Assembly: GCA_020199905.1 (NCBI GenBank)
Contig: JAIVJS010000019.1
Span: forward strand, 24,857 to 68,319
Direction: 5' to 3'
Source: Acidobacteriota bacterium
GTDB lineage: Bacteria; Acidobacteriota; Thermoanaerobaculia; UBA5066; Gp7-AA6
Length of the DNA stretch: 43,463 nt
The first letter of the stretch is position 1, and the number at the start of each line of letters is the position of its first letter. Under the pieces are notes generated by a model that saw only the letters and a program-made list of their open reading frames with translations, searched no databases and was not told the DNA's origin. The position numbers and the translations under genes are program-made. Of the stretch, positions 16,622 through 26,877 are shown piece after piece.

Positions 16622-17523
16622 CCTCTCACCCGAAGAAGTCCTGGCGCAGCGCGGAGGCGCGGGCGGCGCTGCTCTTTCTCGCCCCCGGCCTTTCGGTGGT
16701 CGGCGTCTTCTTCCTGATTCCGGTCGCCAGCGCCTTCCTGCTCGCGTTCACCGACTTCGACATCTACGCGCTCGCGGATGCGCACAACGTGCGGATCGTC
16801 GGGCTTTCAAACTTCGCCGGCCTTCTGAAGAACCCCGTTTTCTGGACGGCTCTCCGCAACACGCTCTTCTTCGTCCTGGTGGGAGGCCCGCTGACGGTCC
16901 TCGTCTCGCTGTCCGCGGCTCTGCTCCTCGACGCAAAGACCGCGCGCTGGAAGGGCTTCTTCCGCACCGTGTATTTCGCTCCGTTCGTGACGACTCTCGT
17001 CGCCGTCGCGACCGTCTTCCGGTTTCTCTACCACCCGCGTTTCGGGCTCCTGAACCAGTTCCTGCGCGTTCTCCACGTTCCCGCGGTGGACTGGCTGGGG
17101 GACCCTCGCTGGGCGATGCCCGCCATCGTGATTCTCGCCGTCTGGAAGAACTTCGGCTACAACATGATCGTCTTCATCGCCGGCCTCCAGAACATCCCCG
17201 AGTCCCTGTACGAAGCGGCGCGGCTGGACGGCGCGGGCGCCTGGCGGCGCTTCCGCCACATCACCGTGCCGATGCTGGCGCCGACGTTTCTCTTCGTCGG
17301 GGTCATCACGATGATCGGCTACTTCCAGCTGTTCGCCGAGCCGTACGTCATGACGCGCGGCGGTCCGTTGAACGCCACGCTCTCGATGGCGCTCTTCATG
17401 TACCAGCAGGGCTTCCGGTGGTGGAACATGGGGTATTCCGCCGCCATCGCGTTCTGCCTCTTCCTCCTGATCCTCTCCGCGACGATCGTTCAGTTCCTGC
17501 TGCAGCGGACGAGGCGCGCATGA
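16618..17523 (+). CDS. ABC sugar transporter permease, MalF/UgpA type
   Basis: A 301-residue inner-membrane permease with six hydrophobic helices, starting around LLFLAPGLSVVGVFFLIPVA. The EAA loop that docks the ATPase is YEAARLDGAGAWRRFRHITV (about 203-222), followed by the conserved PMLAPTFLFVG. The ATG at 16618 overlaps the stop of the binding-protein gene in ATGA; a start 90 bases further up would lie inside that gene and is unlikely. It pairs with the next permease to form the channel, powered by an ATPase encoded either by the MsmK-type gene at 22884-23969 or elsewhere. Confidence 0.93.
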   Translation: MTSHPKKSWRSAEARAALLFLAPGLSVVGVFFLIPVASAFLLAFTDFDIYALADAHNVRIVGLSNFAGLLKNPVFWTALRNTLFFVLVGGPLTVLVSLSAALLLDAKTARWKGFFRTVYFAPFVTTLVAVATVFRFLYHPRFGLLNQFLRVLHVPAVDWLGDPRWAMPAIVILAVWKNFGYNMIVFIAGLQNIPESLYEAARLDGAGAWRRFRHITVPMLAPTFLFVGVITMIGYFQLFAEPYVMTRGGPLNATLSMALFMYQQGFRWWNMGYSAAIAFCLFLLILSATIVQFLLQRTRRA

Positions 17524-18338
17524 GGCGCCGGCCGGGGATCTTCGTGAACCTGGTGCTGGTCGCCGGCGCCGCGGTGACGCTGGTTCCGCTCGTCTGGATG
17601 ATCTCGGCGTCCTTCATGCCGTCCGGGCAGGCGAACTCGGAGCCGCCGGTGCTTCTGCCGAGCCCCCCGACTCTCGCGAACTACGTGACTCTGTTCACGC
17701 GGATGAACGTCGCGCGGAACTTCGGCAACAGTCTCGTACTGGCGCTCACCGTGACGGCCGGCTCGCTCCTCTTCAACTCGATGGCCGGCTACGCGTTTGC
17801 GAAGCTCCGGTTCGCCGGCCGCGACCGACTCTTCGGCGTCCTGATCGCCGCGCTCGCGATCCCGGTCCAGATCGCGATGCTGCCTCTCTTTCTGATCGTC
17901 AAGAGCCTCGGCCTCGTGAACTCGCTCTGGGGGGTGATCGTGCCGGGGCTGTCGGGAATCTTCGGCATCTTCCTGATCCGGCAGTACGCGCGTTCCATCC
18001 CGGACGAGATGCTCGAGGCGGCCCGGCTGGACGGCGCGGGGGAGTTCCGCATCTACAGGAAGATCGTCCTCCCTCTGCTGCGGCCGATCCTCGTGACGCT
18101 CGCCCTCTTCACGTTCCTCGGCTCCTGGAACGATTTCCTCTGGCCGCTCGTCGTGCTGACGGACGACTCGCGGTACACGCTGCCGGTCGCGCTGGCAAAC
18201 CTCGTCGGAGAGCACGTGCAGGATACGGAGCTGATGATGGCGGGCTCGGTCCTTACGGTCCTGCCGGTCCTGATCCTCTTCCTCGTCCTCCAGCGCTACT
18301 ACGTGCAGGGGATCATGATGGGAAGCGTCAAGGAGTGA
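17520..18338 (+). CDS. ABC sugar transporter permease, MalG/UgpE type
   Basis: A 272-residue inner-membrane permease. Helices are visible from LVLVAGAAVTLVPLVWMISA onward. The EAA loop is EAARLDGAGEFRIYRKIVLP, then LRPILVTLALFTFLGSWNDF and a C-terminal LTVLPVLILFLVLQRYYVQG, typical of MalG. The protein ends in GSVKE, as MalG-type permeases often do. The ATG overlaps the preceding stop in ATGA (17520-17523), and its own stop overlaps the next gene in GTGA, so all four genes from the binding protein on are translationally coupled. Confidence 0.93.
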   Translation: MRRRPGIFVNLVLVAGAAVTLVPLVWMISASFMPSGQANSEPPVLLPSPPTLANYVTLFTRMNVARNFGNSLVLALTVTAGSLLFNSMAGYAFAKLRFAGRDRLFGVLIAALAIPVQIAMLPLFLIVKSLGLVNSLWGVIVPGLSGIFGIFLIRQYARSIPDEMLEAARLDGAGEFRIYRKIVLPLLRPILVTLALFTFLGSWNDFLWPLVVLTDDSRYTLPVALANLVGEHVQDTELMMAGSVLTVLPVLILFLVLQRYYVQGIMMGSVKE

Positions 18339-21300
18339 AACCGGCGCTTCTTCTCTTCCTGGTCTGGTCCGCCCTTTCCGGGATCTTCGCCGCGGCTCCC
18401 CCCGGTCCGGACGACCCGTTCGAGCAGATCGGCGCGTGGCGGGCGGCGCCGGCGGAAGGCGTCTCGCTCGCGTTGTCAAAGACGGAGGGAGCAGGCGGAG
18501 GGGCGTTGCGCCTCGACTTCGACTTCCAGGGACACGCCGGCTGGGCGGCGGCGCGGCGGGAGCTGCCGCTGGAGCTTCCCGGGAACTACGAGATTTCGTT
18601 CTCGATTCGCGGAGAGTCGGAGTCGAACGATCTCGAGATCAAGCTGATCGACGAGTCGGGCGAGAACGTCTGGTGGGCCGTTCGCCGCGAATTCCGGCCC
18701 GGAGCGGCGTGGCGGCGCCTCCGCCTCAGGAAGCGTCACTTCTCCTTCGCGTGGGGACCGGCGGGCGGCGGGGAAATCCGCCGCGTCGCGGCGTTCGAGG
18801 TCGCCGTCACGGCGCGCACCGGCGGGCGCGGGTGGATCGCGCTGGACCAGCTTTCGGTCGTGGCTCTTCCGCCCGCGCCGTCCGCCTGGCCCGCCCCCGT
18901 GGCCAGCGCCTCGGCTTCGCTGCCCGGGTTCGGACCCGAGCGTGCCGTCGACGGCGATCGCTCGACGTCCTGGCGCACCGGCGCCGGCGCGCCGGCCTCG
19001 CTCACCGTCGATCTCGGCGCGAGCCGCGAGTTCGGCGGCCTCACGATTTTCTGGGAGGCGGGAAGGTCCGCGGCGCGCTATACGGTGGAAACGTCGGACG
19101 ACGGTGCCGCGTGGACCGGAGTGCGGACGGTGTCGTCGGGGAACGGGGGCCGCGACGACCTCTACCTTCCCGAGGCGGAATCGCGATGGATCCGTCTCCG
19201 GATCCCGGGACCCTCCGGCCCGCAGGGATATGGAATCGCGGACCTCGCGGTGCGGCCGCTGTCGTGGGGGGAATCGCCGAACGCCTTCTTCACAGGCCTT
19301 GCGGCCGATGCCCCGCGGGGGATGTTCCCGCGCTCCTTCTCGGGGGAGCAATCGTACTGGACGGTGGTCGGAGTCAGCGGCGACACGGAGAGCGCGCTGG
19401 TTTCGGAGGACGGCGCGGTGGAGCCCGCGGCGGGCTCGTTTTCGGTCGAGCCGTTCGTTTCGGCGGGCGGAGCTCTCTCCACCTGGGCGGACGGAGAGAC
19501 TCGCCACTCTCTCGCGGACGGAGACCTTCCGATCCCGCGCGTCTCACGAAACGCGGCCGGGCTCACGCTCGACGTCACGGCGGCCGCGATCGGACGGCCC
19601 GGGTCCGCGACGCTCCAGGTCCGCTACCGTCTCGGGAACGGAGGAGCGGCCCGCCGGCGCGCGACGCTCTATCTCGCCGTCCGTCCGTTCCAGGTCAATC
19701 CTCCCTCGCAGTTCCTGAATCGCGCGGGGGGCGTCGCCCCGATCGGGACCCTCGAATGGGACGGGCGCTCCGTGATCGTCGACGGCGTGCCCAGGATCTT
19801 CCCGTTGAGCGCGGCGACGGCTTTTGGTGCCGCCGCGTTCGACGAAGGCGGTGTGATGGAGTTCCTCGCCGCGGGGCGCCTGCCCCCGTCCCGGCGTGTG
19901 GATGACCCGGCCCGCTGGGCCTCGGGGGCGCTCGCCTTCGCCTTCGACCTGGCCGCCGGGGCGCGCGGCGAAGTCTCGATCGAGCTTCCGCTCCACGCGT
20001 GTCCGAACACCCGGACGCTCCGTTTGCGTTCGCGGGCGGCCGCGGAGCGCCTCGCGCAGACCCGCTTTGCCCGGTCGGCGCGCGCCCGGCGCGCGGATCT
20101 CGACCGCGTCGCCTTCACCGGGCCGCCCGCCGCTCAGGAGCTCCTCCGCACGCTGCGGACGAATCTGGCCGAGATCCTGATCGAGCGCGACGGTCCGGCT
20201 CTCCGTCCCGGGACGCGCTCCTACGCGCGGTCGTGGATCCGGGACGGCGCGATGATGGCGGCGGCGCTTCTGAGAATGGGGCACCCGGAAGCCGTCCGTT
20301 CGTACGCCGACTGGTTCGCGCGGTACCAGTCGGCAGAGGGCCGCGTCCCCTGTTGCGTCGACCGCCGGGGGGCGGACGCCGTCGTCGAGAACGACAGCCA
20401 CGGCGAGCTCATCTACTTAATCGCCAATGACTGGCGGTTCACGAAAGACACCGCCTGGCTCGGGACAGTCTTTCCGCACGTCGAGAAGGCCGTCGCGTGG
20501 ATCGATCGAGAGCGAGAGCGGCGCCGGACCGCCGAGTATCGCGCGGGCGGCCGGCAGATTTTTTTCGGGCTGCTGCCGGAGTCGATCAGCCACGAGGGCT
20601 ACTCCGCGAAGCCGATGCACTCCTACTGGGACGACTTCTGGGCGTTGAAGGGGCTGAAGGACGCGGTTGATCTCGCGGAAGCCCTCGGCCGCGACGGAGA
20701 AAAGGCGCGGTGGACGAGGATTCGCGACGAGTTCTCCTCGGACCTGCACGCCTCGATCCGCCGCGTTCGGGAGACGCGGGGAATCGACTTCGTGGCCGGC
20801 TCCGCGGATCTCGGGGACTTCGACGCGACGTCGACCACGATCGCTCTCGACCCGGCGGCCGAGCAGGACCATCTGCCGCCCGACGCCCTTCGCGGCACGT
20901 TCGAGCGGTACTGGTCCGAGTTCGTCAAGCGCCGCGACGCGAACACGTGGGAGGACTACACGCCGTACGAGATCCGCAACGTCGGCGCCTTCGTGAGGCT
21001 CGGGTGGAGGGACCGCGTCCACGAGCTCCTGCCTTTCTTCCTCTCCCACCGCCGGCCGGCGGGCTGGAACGGGTGGTCGGAAGGCGTCGGCCGCGAGGAA
21101 CGGAAGGTCCGGTTCATCGGCGACATGCCCCACGCGTGGGTGGGGTCCGATTTTATTCGTTCGACTCTCGACCTGTTCGCGTGGGAGCGCGAGTCGGACG
21201 GCGCGCTGGTGCTGGCGGCGGGCATACCGGCCGCGTGGCTCGAGGGCGGACAGGGGATATCCGTGCGGGGGCTGCGGACGACGCACGGCGCGCTCGACTA

Positions 21301-21499
21301 CTCTCTCGCGGCGGAAAAGGACGGGTGGCGTCTGCGGGTCGGCGGCCGCGGACTCGCTCTCCCGCGGGGAGGCTTCGCTCTGCGTCCGCCCCTTTCTCCG
21401 GGGCGCCACACGGCGCGGGCGGGCGGACGCCGCGTGGAGTTCGACGGGGGGGAGCTCGTGGTCCGGGAGCTGCCCGCGGACGTCTTCTTCGAGCGCTGA
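18335..21499 (+). CDS. Multidomain secreted glycosidase: CBM-like, F5/8C (CBM32) and (alpha/alpha)6 catalytic domains
   Basis: A 1054-residue exported protein with a signal peptide at residues 1-20 (cleavage near IFAAA). Residues 30-180 look like a carbohydrate-binding beta-sandwich (LPGNYEISFSIRGESESNDL, ending WIALDQLSVV). Residues 183-309 are an F5/8-type C (discoidin/CBM32) domain: ERAVDGDRSTSWRT, SLTVDLGASREFGGLTIFW, ESRWIRLRIPG. Residues 320-570 form a further beta-rich region. Residues 590-990 are an (alpha/alpha)6 glycosidase-like domain with SYARSWIRDGAMMAAALLRM (629-648), VVENDSHGELIYLI, MHSYWDDFWALKGL and DMPHAWVGSDFIRS. WxRD-type motifs occur in several inverting families (GH15/63/78/94-like); I cannot assign one. 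The GTG start overlaps the permease stop in GTGA, so it belongs to the ABC operon. Confidence 0.85.
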   Translation: MKPALLLFLVWSALSGIFAAAPPGPDDPFEQIGAWRAAPAEGVSLALSKTEGAGGGALRLDFDFQGHAGWAAARRELPLELPGNYEISFSIRGESESNDLEIKLIDESGENVWWAVRREFRPGAAWRRLRLRKRHFSFAWGPAGGGEIRRVAAFEVAVTARTGGRGWIALDQLSVVALPPAPSAWPAPVASASASLPGFGPERAVDGDRSTSWRTGAGAPASLTVDLGASREFGGLTIFWEAGRSAARYTVETSDDGAAWTGVRTVSSGNGGRDDLYLPEAESRWIRLRIPGPSGPQGYGIADLAVRPLSWGESPNAFFTGLAADAPRGMFPRSFSGEQSYWTVVGVSGDTESALVSEDGAVEPAAGSFSVEPFVSAGGALSTWADGETRHSLADGDLPIPRVSRNAAGLTLDVTAAAIGRPGSATLQVRYRLGNGGAARRRATLYLAVRPFQVNPPSQFLNRAGGVAPIGTLEWDGRSVIVDGVPRIFPLSAATAFGAAAFDEGGVMEFLAAGRLPPSRRVDDPARWASGALAFAFDLAAGARGEVSIELPLHACPNTRTLRLRSRAAAERLAQTRFARSARARRADLDRVAFTGPPAAQELLRTLRTNLAEILIERDGPALRPGTRSYARSWIRDGAMMAAALLRMGHPEAVRSYADWFARYQSAEGRVPCCVDRRGADAVVENDSHGELIYLIANDWRFTKDTAWLGTVFPHVEKAVAWIDRERERRRTAEYRAGGRQIFFGLLPESISHEGYSAKPMHSYWDDFWALKGLKDAVDLAEALGRDGEKARWTRIRDEFSSDLHASIRRVRETRGIDFVAGSADLGDFDATSTTIALDPAAEQDHLPPDALRGTFERYWSEFVKRRDANTWEDYTPYEIRNVGAFVRLGWRDRVHELLPFFLSHRRPAGWNGWSEGVGREERKVRFIGDMPHAWVGSDFIRSTLDLFAWERESDGALVLAAGIPAAWLEGGQGISVRGLRTTHGALDYSLAAEKDGWRLRVGGRGLALPRGGFALRPPLSPGRHTARAGGRRVEFDGGELVVRELPADVFFER

Positions 21500-21501
21500 G
21501 C

Positions 21502-21517
21502 GGGCCGGCCTCGGCCC
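21502..21517. terminator. Hairpin between convergent carbohydrate genes
   Basis: Bases gggccg (21502-21507) and cggccc (21512-21517) form a 6-bp stem around gcct, just between two convergent stop codons 17 bases apart. It is placed to serve both operons. Weak T-content (ctattctt) follows on the + strand. Confidence 0.45.
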
Positions 21518-22883
21518 TATTCTTCGAAGACGTCCGGCGTCAGCGCGGCGCCGCGGGTCCCGATGACTTTCGTGTAGAACCGGGCGCTCTGCTTGGGCGT
21601 CCGCTTCTGAGTCGCGTAATCGACGTGCACGATGCCGAATCGCTTCGAGTAGCCGTGGCTCCATTCGAAGTTGTCGAGCAGCGACCACGCGAAGTAACCG
21701 CGCAGATCGACGCCGTCCGCCATGGCTCTCCCGGCGGCGCGCAGATGCTCCCGGAGGTACTGGACACGGAGCGGGTCGCGCGCGGATGCCCCGACGGAAG
21801 GCGGGTCGTAGAACGCCGCGCCGTTCTCCGTCACGTAGAGCGGGAAGTTCCCGTAGCTCTTCCGGACCCAGCGCAGGACGTCTGCGAGCCCCTCGGGATA
21901 AACCTCCCACTGCGTCTCGGTGTGGGCGTGCTGCTTCTGCCGAACCCGCACGGACCGGAGGGGAACGTACGCCGCGTCGGCCCGCATGACCCCGCGCGTG
22001 TAGTAGTTGACTCCGAGGAAGTCCAGGGGCGAGCGAATCGCGTCGAAGTCCGAGGAAGGGAAATCGGGCCAGGCTTGCCCGAAGATTTCGGGAAGCTCCT
22101 CCGGGTAGCGCCCGAGGAAGACGGGATCCAGGTACTGCCGGTTCATGTAGGCATCCGCGCGCCGCGTCGCGGCGAGGTCCTCCGGGTTCGACGACGCCGG
22201 ATACTTGGGCTCGATATTGACGACGATCCCGACGGCCGGCCGGGAGGAAAGCGCGCGATACGCCTGCACGGCCGCGCCGTGCGCCCGCAGCAGGTTGTGG
22301 GAGACGAGCGGCATTTCGAAGAGGTTGCGGTGTCCCGGCGCCAGCGCGCCGGACAGGTACCCGCCGTCGGCGACGACCCAGGGCTCGTTCAACGTCGCCC
22401 AGGATTCGACGCGGTCGTCCAGGGCGCGATAGGCGACGGCCGCGTAGTCCGCGAACCAGCCGGCCACGTCGCGGTTCAGCCATCCACCCCGGTCGTCGAG
22501 CGCCGCCGGAAGGTCCCAGTGGTAGAGCGTCGCGAACGGCCGGATTCCGGCTTCCCGCAACGCGTCCGTCAGCCGGAGGTAGAAATCGAGCCCCGCCTGG
22601 TTCACGCGACCGGTCCCTTCCGGAAGGACGCGGCTCCACGAGATGCTGAATCGGTACGCGGTCAGGCCGATGTCCCGCATCAGCGCGACGTCTGATTTCC
22701 AGAGCCGGTAGTGGTCGCACGCGACGTCGCCGTTGTCGTCATCGCGCACGAGGCCCGGCGTGTGAGAGAAGCGGTGCCAGATGCTGGGACCGGCGCCGTC
22801 GGCGAGAGGAGATCCCTCGATCTGGTAGGCGGACGTCGCGGCTCCCCAGAGAAAGCTCTCCGGGAAAAGGAAGTCGTCCCCCG

Positions 22884-22887
<4 letters not shown>
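21517..22887 (-). CDS. GH1 family beta-glucosidase
   Basis: A 456-residue retaining beta-glucosidase of normal length with no signal peptide, so cytoplasmic. The N-terminal signature is [20 protein letters not shown] (12-31). The acid/base glutamate is Glu168 in TLNEP, and the nucleophile is Glu354 in [11 protein letters not shown]. Other family segments are [37 protein letters not shown] and [20 protein letters not shown]. It would hydrolyse imported beta-gluco-oligosaccharides to glucose. It starts at TTG 22887, which overlaps the stop of the upstream ATPase gene in TTGA; no ATG or GTG fits the conserved N-terminus. It converges on the TonB/ABC cluster, and pairing with the ATPase ties it to the same locus. 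Confidence 0.95.
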
Positions 22888-23969
<1,082 letters not shown>

Positions 23970-24000
23970 GGGTCGCCCGGGGGGCAGTGCGATTCTATCG

Positions 24001-24447
24001 TCAGCGCTCCGCCGTCCCTTCTCCGCCGTCCTCCTCGAGATAGCCCGAGAGCCGCCGGCGAACCTCGTCCGGAACGGGGATCGGTTGAAAGTCCGCCTGC
24101 CGGACGGAGACGAGGACATACCGGCCGTTCGCGACGACTTCGTCCGCGCTGGCGAGACGGCGGACTTCGAAATCGAGGTGCACCGAGGTCCTGCCGATGC
24201 GGCTGAACCACGCCTCGACGACCAGGAGCTCGTCCAGCTTCACGGGCTTTCGAAAGTCGCATTCGACCCGGACGCGGGGGAGCCAGATTCCGAGAACCTC
24301 GAACAGAAACCGGTAGTTGAGCCCCGCCGACCGCAGCAGCTCGGCTTCGGCGAGCGCGAAGAAGCGCAGATACGCCTGGTAGTTGATGATGCCCGCCGCG
24401 TCGATGTCCTCCCAACGGACGTATTCCTCGATGCGATACCGGGACAT
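24001..24447 (-). CDS. YbgC/4-hydroxybenzoyl-CoA thioesterase-like hot-dog protein
   Basis: A 148-residue acyl-CoA thioesterase of the hot-dog fold. The active-site segment is [20 protein letters not shown] (11-30), in which Asp16 corresponds to the catalytic Asp of 4HBT-type enzymes. It continues with [28 protein letters not shown] and [10 protein letters not shown], matching the central helix and sheet of the family. Substrate is unknown; YbgC relatives act on short- or medium-chain acyl-CoA or acyl-ACP and associate with the Tol-Pal system, but no tol genes are near. It reads in the same direction as the downstream ATPase gene (31-base gap), so it may be cotranscribed without being functionally linked. 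Confidence 0.88.
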   Translation of the reverse strand: MSRYRIEEYVRWEDIDAAGIINYQAYLRFFALAEAELLRSAGLNYRFLFEVLGIWLPRVRVECDFRKPVKLDELLVVEAWFSRIGRTSVHLDFEVRRLASADEVVANGRYVLVSVRQADFQPIPVPDEVRRRLSGYLEEDGGEGTAER

Positions 24448-24454
24448 GGGGCGA

Positions 24455-24517
24455 AGCTATCAGCTGTCAGCCGTCCGCTCTCGGTTGTCAGTCGCCAGTT
24501 TTCAGTTCTCAGTTCCC
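24455..24517. repeat. Nine-unit heptamer tandem repeat
   Basis: Nine consecutive 7-base units fill 24455-24517, with consensus close to AGTTNTC (for example agctgtc, ggttgtc, agttttc, agttctc). The units diverge from one another but keep strict 7-base phase. The array begins 8 bases from the thioesterase ATG, in its upstream region. Degenerate heptamer arrays of this kind are known between genes in several bacterial phyla; their function is unsettled. Confidence 0.8.
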
Positions 24518-24754
24518 CGATCGAAACGGGCAATCTCCTGCCGTACCGTCTCGGAGGAGGCCGAATACGCCGATTGATCCTGGCGGTGGGTGTTTTCGTG
24601 GCGGCTCGCGACGACGAGGCCGCGCACGTCGGCGCCCGCTCCGAGCTGCTGGCGCATGTCGGACGTCAGCTCCGGCCGCCGTGTCGCGAAAACCGCGGAG
24701 CGGCTCTTCCCGCGGCGCGGCCGGAGCGCACCGCGGGAGCCGGGTCTTCGAGGG
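24518..24754. other. Intergenic stretch with no gene seen
   Basis: This stretch follows the heptamer array and lies upstream of the thioesterase gene. I find no reading frame with family similarity or sensible composition, and no clear terminator for the small membrane-protein gene whose stop is at 24755. Confidence 0.4.
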
Positions 24755-25018
24755 TTACCGACTGAGGCGATCGGAGCCGGCGACTTTCACGATCTTGTTG
24801 TAGACCCCGAAAATCAGAAGCGTCGGCGCCCACTGGCCGATGAAGTTGCTGATCTTCTTTTCGCCGGCGATCTGGAGCCCGAGAGACGTGACCATCGAGG
24901 CGACAGCCGCCCAGAGCCACACGTCCGACGGGAGCTTGGATGTCTGTTGCTCGATTGTGCGGGCGACGGGCCCTTCCTTCTGCTGATAGGCATTGCCGGG
25001 GCTGTTCACTGCGTCCAT
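24755..25018 (-). CDS. Small membrane protein, uncharacterised
   Basis: An 87-residue protein with a polar N-terminus (about 30 residues, MDAVNSPGNAYQQKEGPVAR) and two likely membrane segments: VWLWAAVASMVTSLGLQIAG and FIGQWAPTLLIFGVYNKIVK, separated by EKKISN. I do not recognise a named family. The ATG at 25018 is well supported by AAGGAGG with 6 bases spacing (aaggaggatcccATG), making this a real gene despite its size. The frame extends upstream without a better start. It is transcribed alone on the minus strand, divergent from the sialidase-like gene. Confidence 0.75.
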   Translation of the reverse strand: MDAVNSPGNAYQQKEGPVARTIEQQTSKLPSDVWLWAAVASMVTSLGLQIAGEKKISNFIGQWAPTLLIFGVYNKIVKVAGSDRLSR

Positions 25019-25181
25019 GGGATCCTCCTTGCGTGAGTTGTTTTTTTGGTGCGGAATCACCCGCCCCTGAGACCTGACCGGAGGTTGCACCCCTCATGCC
25101 ATGTGAAATCGGCCGCCCGCAGAGAGCACAGGGGGCCCTCCGATGGTCGTTCCCGCGCTGGCTTCCGGTTGAAAAGGCTAT

Positions 25182-25239
25182 CTTCTTGCATGCAAGCATA
25201 ACGACCTTCTTGCATGCAAGCGTAACGACCTACTTGCCG
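25182..25239. repeat. Tandem 24-bp repeat with palindromes before the sialidase-like gene
   Basis: Two near-identical 24-bp units (25182-25205 and 25206-25229, one mismatch) are followed by a partial third (25230-25239). Each full unit holds the perfect 12-bp palindrome cttgcatgcaag (25185-25196 and 25209-25220). The array ends just before the Shine-Dalgarno AAAGGAG (25240-25246) of the next gene, so it is in its promoter or 5' leader. Repeated palindromes on two-helical-turn spacing could be protein-binding sites. Confidence 0.7.
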
Positions 25240-25252
25240 AAAGGAGTTTTTC

Positions 25253-26704
25253 ATGCGTTTCCTCGCCCTCCGGTCTCTGCCTCCGGCTGCTCTCGCCCTT
25301 CTTTTGCTCGCAGTCGCCCCTCCCGCCACCGCGCAGGACACGTTGGTCTCTGTGGGGAGCCCTTCTTCTCCGTTCTCGCAGAACAAGCAGAACGAGCCGG
25401 GGCTCGCCGTGGACTCCAACCATCCGACCATCCTGGCCGCCGGCGCCAACGATCTGATCGACATGGAGGCCTGCAACGCCGGCGACCCGACGAGGTGCCC
25501 TTTCACGCAAGGGGTCGGAGTTTCGGGGATCTACTTCTCATTTAACAGCGGCGCGACCTGGACCCAGCCCACGTACACGGGCTGGACGGCCCGCGACTGC
25601 CTCGGTCCCGCTGAAGCCTGGCAGCACCCCGTGATCGTCTCGAAACAGAACTCCGCCCTCTTCTCCGACAAGGAGACGATCTGGGCCGACAACGCCTCGT
25701 CGAGTCCGTACTTCGGGAACGTCTATATCTGTAACGTGGCGTTCCGGAGCTTCGGCGGTCCCCCCGAGCCGGTGATCTTCTCGCGCTCGACGGACGGCGG
25801 GGACACGTGGACGAACCGTCAGATCAGTCAGGCAGCGAACACGGTCTCCGGCCAGGGCCGCTCGGGAGGGCGCCAGGGGTGCACGGTGCGTACCGACAGT
25901 CTGGGTACCGTTTACGTCTTCTGGAACGGATCCCTCAAGGGCGGCGGCGTTCAGTACATGGCTCGCTCCTTCGACGGAGGACGCAATTTCGAAAAGGCTC
26001 AGCCAGTCGCCTCCGTGGTGGAAGTCGGCGTTTTCGATCCGGTGCAGGGGGACGTCCTCTTTGACGGAGTGGCCGGTTCGCGTACGGACAGCTTCCCGAG
26101 TGTCGACATCGCCAATGGCGCACCCACCGGCGGAGACGCCACGAACACGATCGTGATGACGTGGGCAGACGCGCGAAACGGGCTGAATCACGAGGAGGCT
26201 CTCGTCCAGTTCTCGACCAATTCCGGGGTCACCTGGTCGACCCCGGCAAACGGCGCCCTCGCGACCGACCGCCCCGACTTTCCCGCGGTCGCGATCTCGC
26301 CCGACGGGAAGGACGTTTACCTGACCTACGACAACTTCCAGACCCCATTTCAGACCACGACGTCGGCGCCGCGCTGGATGCAGGGAGTCGTGCGACATGC
26401 GGTGTTTCTGACTACTCCGGGGGCCTGGTCCGACCTCCACCGGGGAGCCGTCGGCGATGCGCGAGGCTCGAGCACGAACAGCCTCGTGGAAGAGTTCCTG
26501 GGGGACTACAACTCGATCGTGGCGACGAGAACGTACGCCGCGGCGGTCTGGAACGACGTCCGGAACGCGGCGGACTGTCCGGCCATCGACGCGTATCGTC
26601 TGTCGCTTTACGGGACTCCGATCACGCGTCCGGCGCCCGGAACCGACTGTCCGCCCACCTTTGGAAACTCGGACATTTTTGGAGGTTCCTACATCAAGCC
26701 CTAG
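25253..26704 (+). CDS. Secreted BNR/Asp-box (sialidase-like) propeller protein
   Basis: A 483-residue exported protein. The signal peptide spans residues 1-28 ([20 protein letters not shown]). Four Asp-box-like motifs are visible: SFNSGATW (96-103), STDGGDTW (179-186), SFDGGRNF (239-246) and STNSGVTW (321-328), indicating a six-bladed sialidase-type beta-propeller. Further segments include [15 protein letters not shown] and [20 protein letters not shown]. Asp boxes are structural and occur in many non-sialidase propellers; I do not see a clear catalytic Arg triad, so enzymatic activity is not claimed. The ATG at 25253 has AAAGGAG 6 bases upstream. Tandem palindromic repeats sit directly before it, and a long imperfect hairpin follows the stop. 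Confidence 0.82.
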   Translation: MRFLALRSLPPAALALLLLAVAPPATAQDTLVSVGSPSSPFSQNKQNEPGLAVDSNHPTILAAGANDLIDMEACNAGDPTRCPFTQGVGVSGIYFSFNSGATWTQPTYTGWTARDCLGPAEAWQHPVIVSKQNSALFSDKETIWADNASSSPYFGNVYICNVAFRSFGGPPEPVIFSRSTDGGDTWTNRQISQAANTVSGQGRSGGRQGCTVRTDSLGTVYVFWNGSLKGGGVQYMARSFDGGRNFEKAQPVASVVEVGVFDPVQGDVLFDGVAGSRTDSFPSVDIANGAPTGGDATNTIVMTWADARNGLNHEEALVQFSTNSGVTWSTPANGALATDRPDFPAVAISPDGKDVYLTYDNFQTPFQTTTSAPRWMQGVVRHAVFLTTPGAWSDLHRGAVGDARGSSTNSLVEEFLGDYNSIVATRTYAAAVWNDVRNAADCPAIDAYRLSLYGTPITRPAPGTDCPPTFGNSDIFGGSYIKP

Positions 26705-26725
26705 GGGTCCGCGAGATTGAGGCGA

Positions 26726-26765
26726 GGGTTGAGGGACTCGAATTTGCGGATTCGACTCTCAACCC
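26726..26765 (+). terminator. Long imperfect hairpin after the sialidase-like gene
   Basis: Bases gggttgag (26726-26733) pair with ctcaaccc (26758-26765), and inside them tcgaat (26738-26743) pairs with attcga (26750-26755) around ttgcgg. It begins 22 bases after the stop codon. No T-run follows. Confidence 0.5.
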
Positions 26766-26877
26766 TTGGCCCGCGTCTCTCTTCAATAGCGATTTTCTTC
26801 AGCTTTCCCTGCGCAAAAAACTCCGGCGACCCGAAGGCAAAGGTCGCGTCTTCCGTTCCGGCCAGCTTCTGAGCAGC

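Noticed and set aside
25182..25239. Possible CRISPR array
   Set aside because: The units are contiguous with no spacers, there are only two and a half copies, and no cas genes are near.
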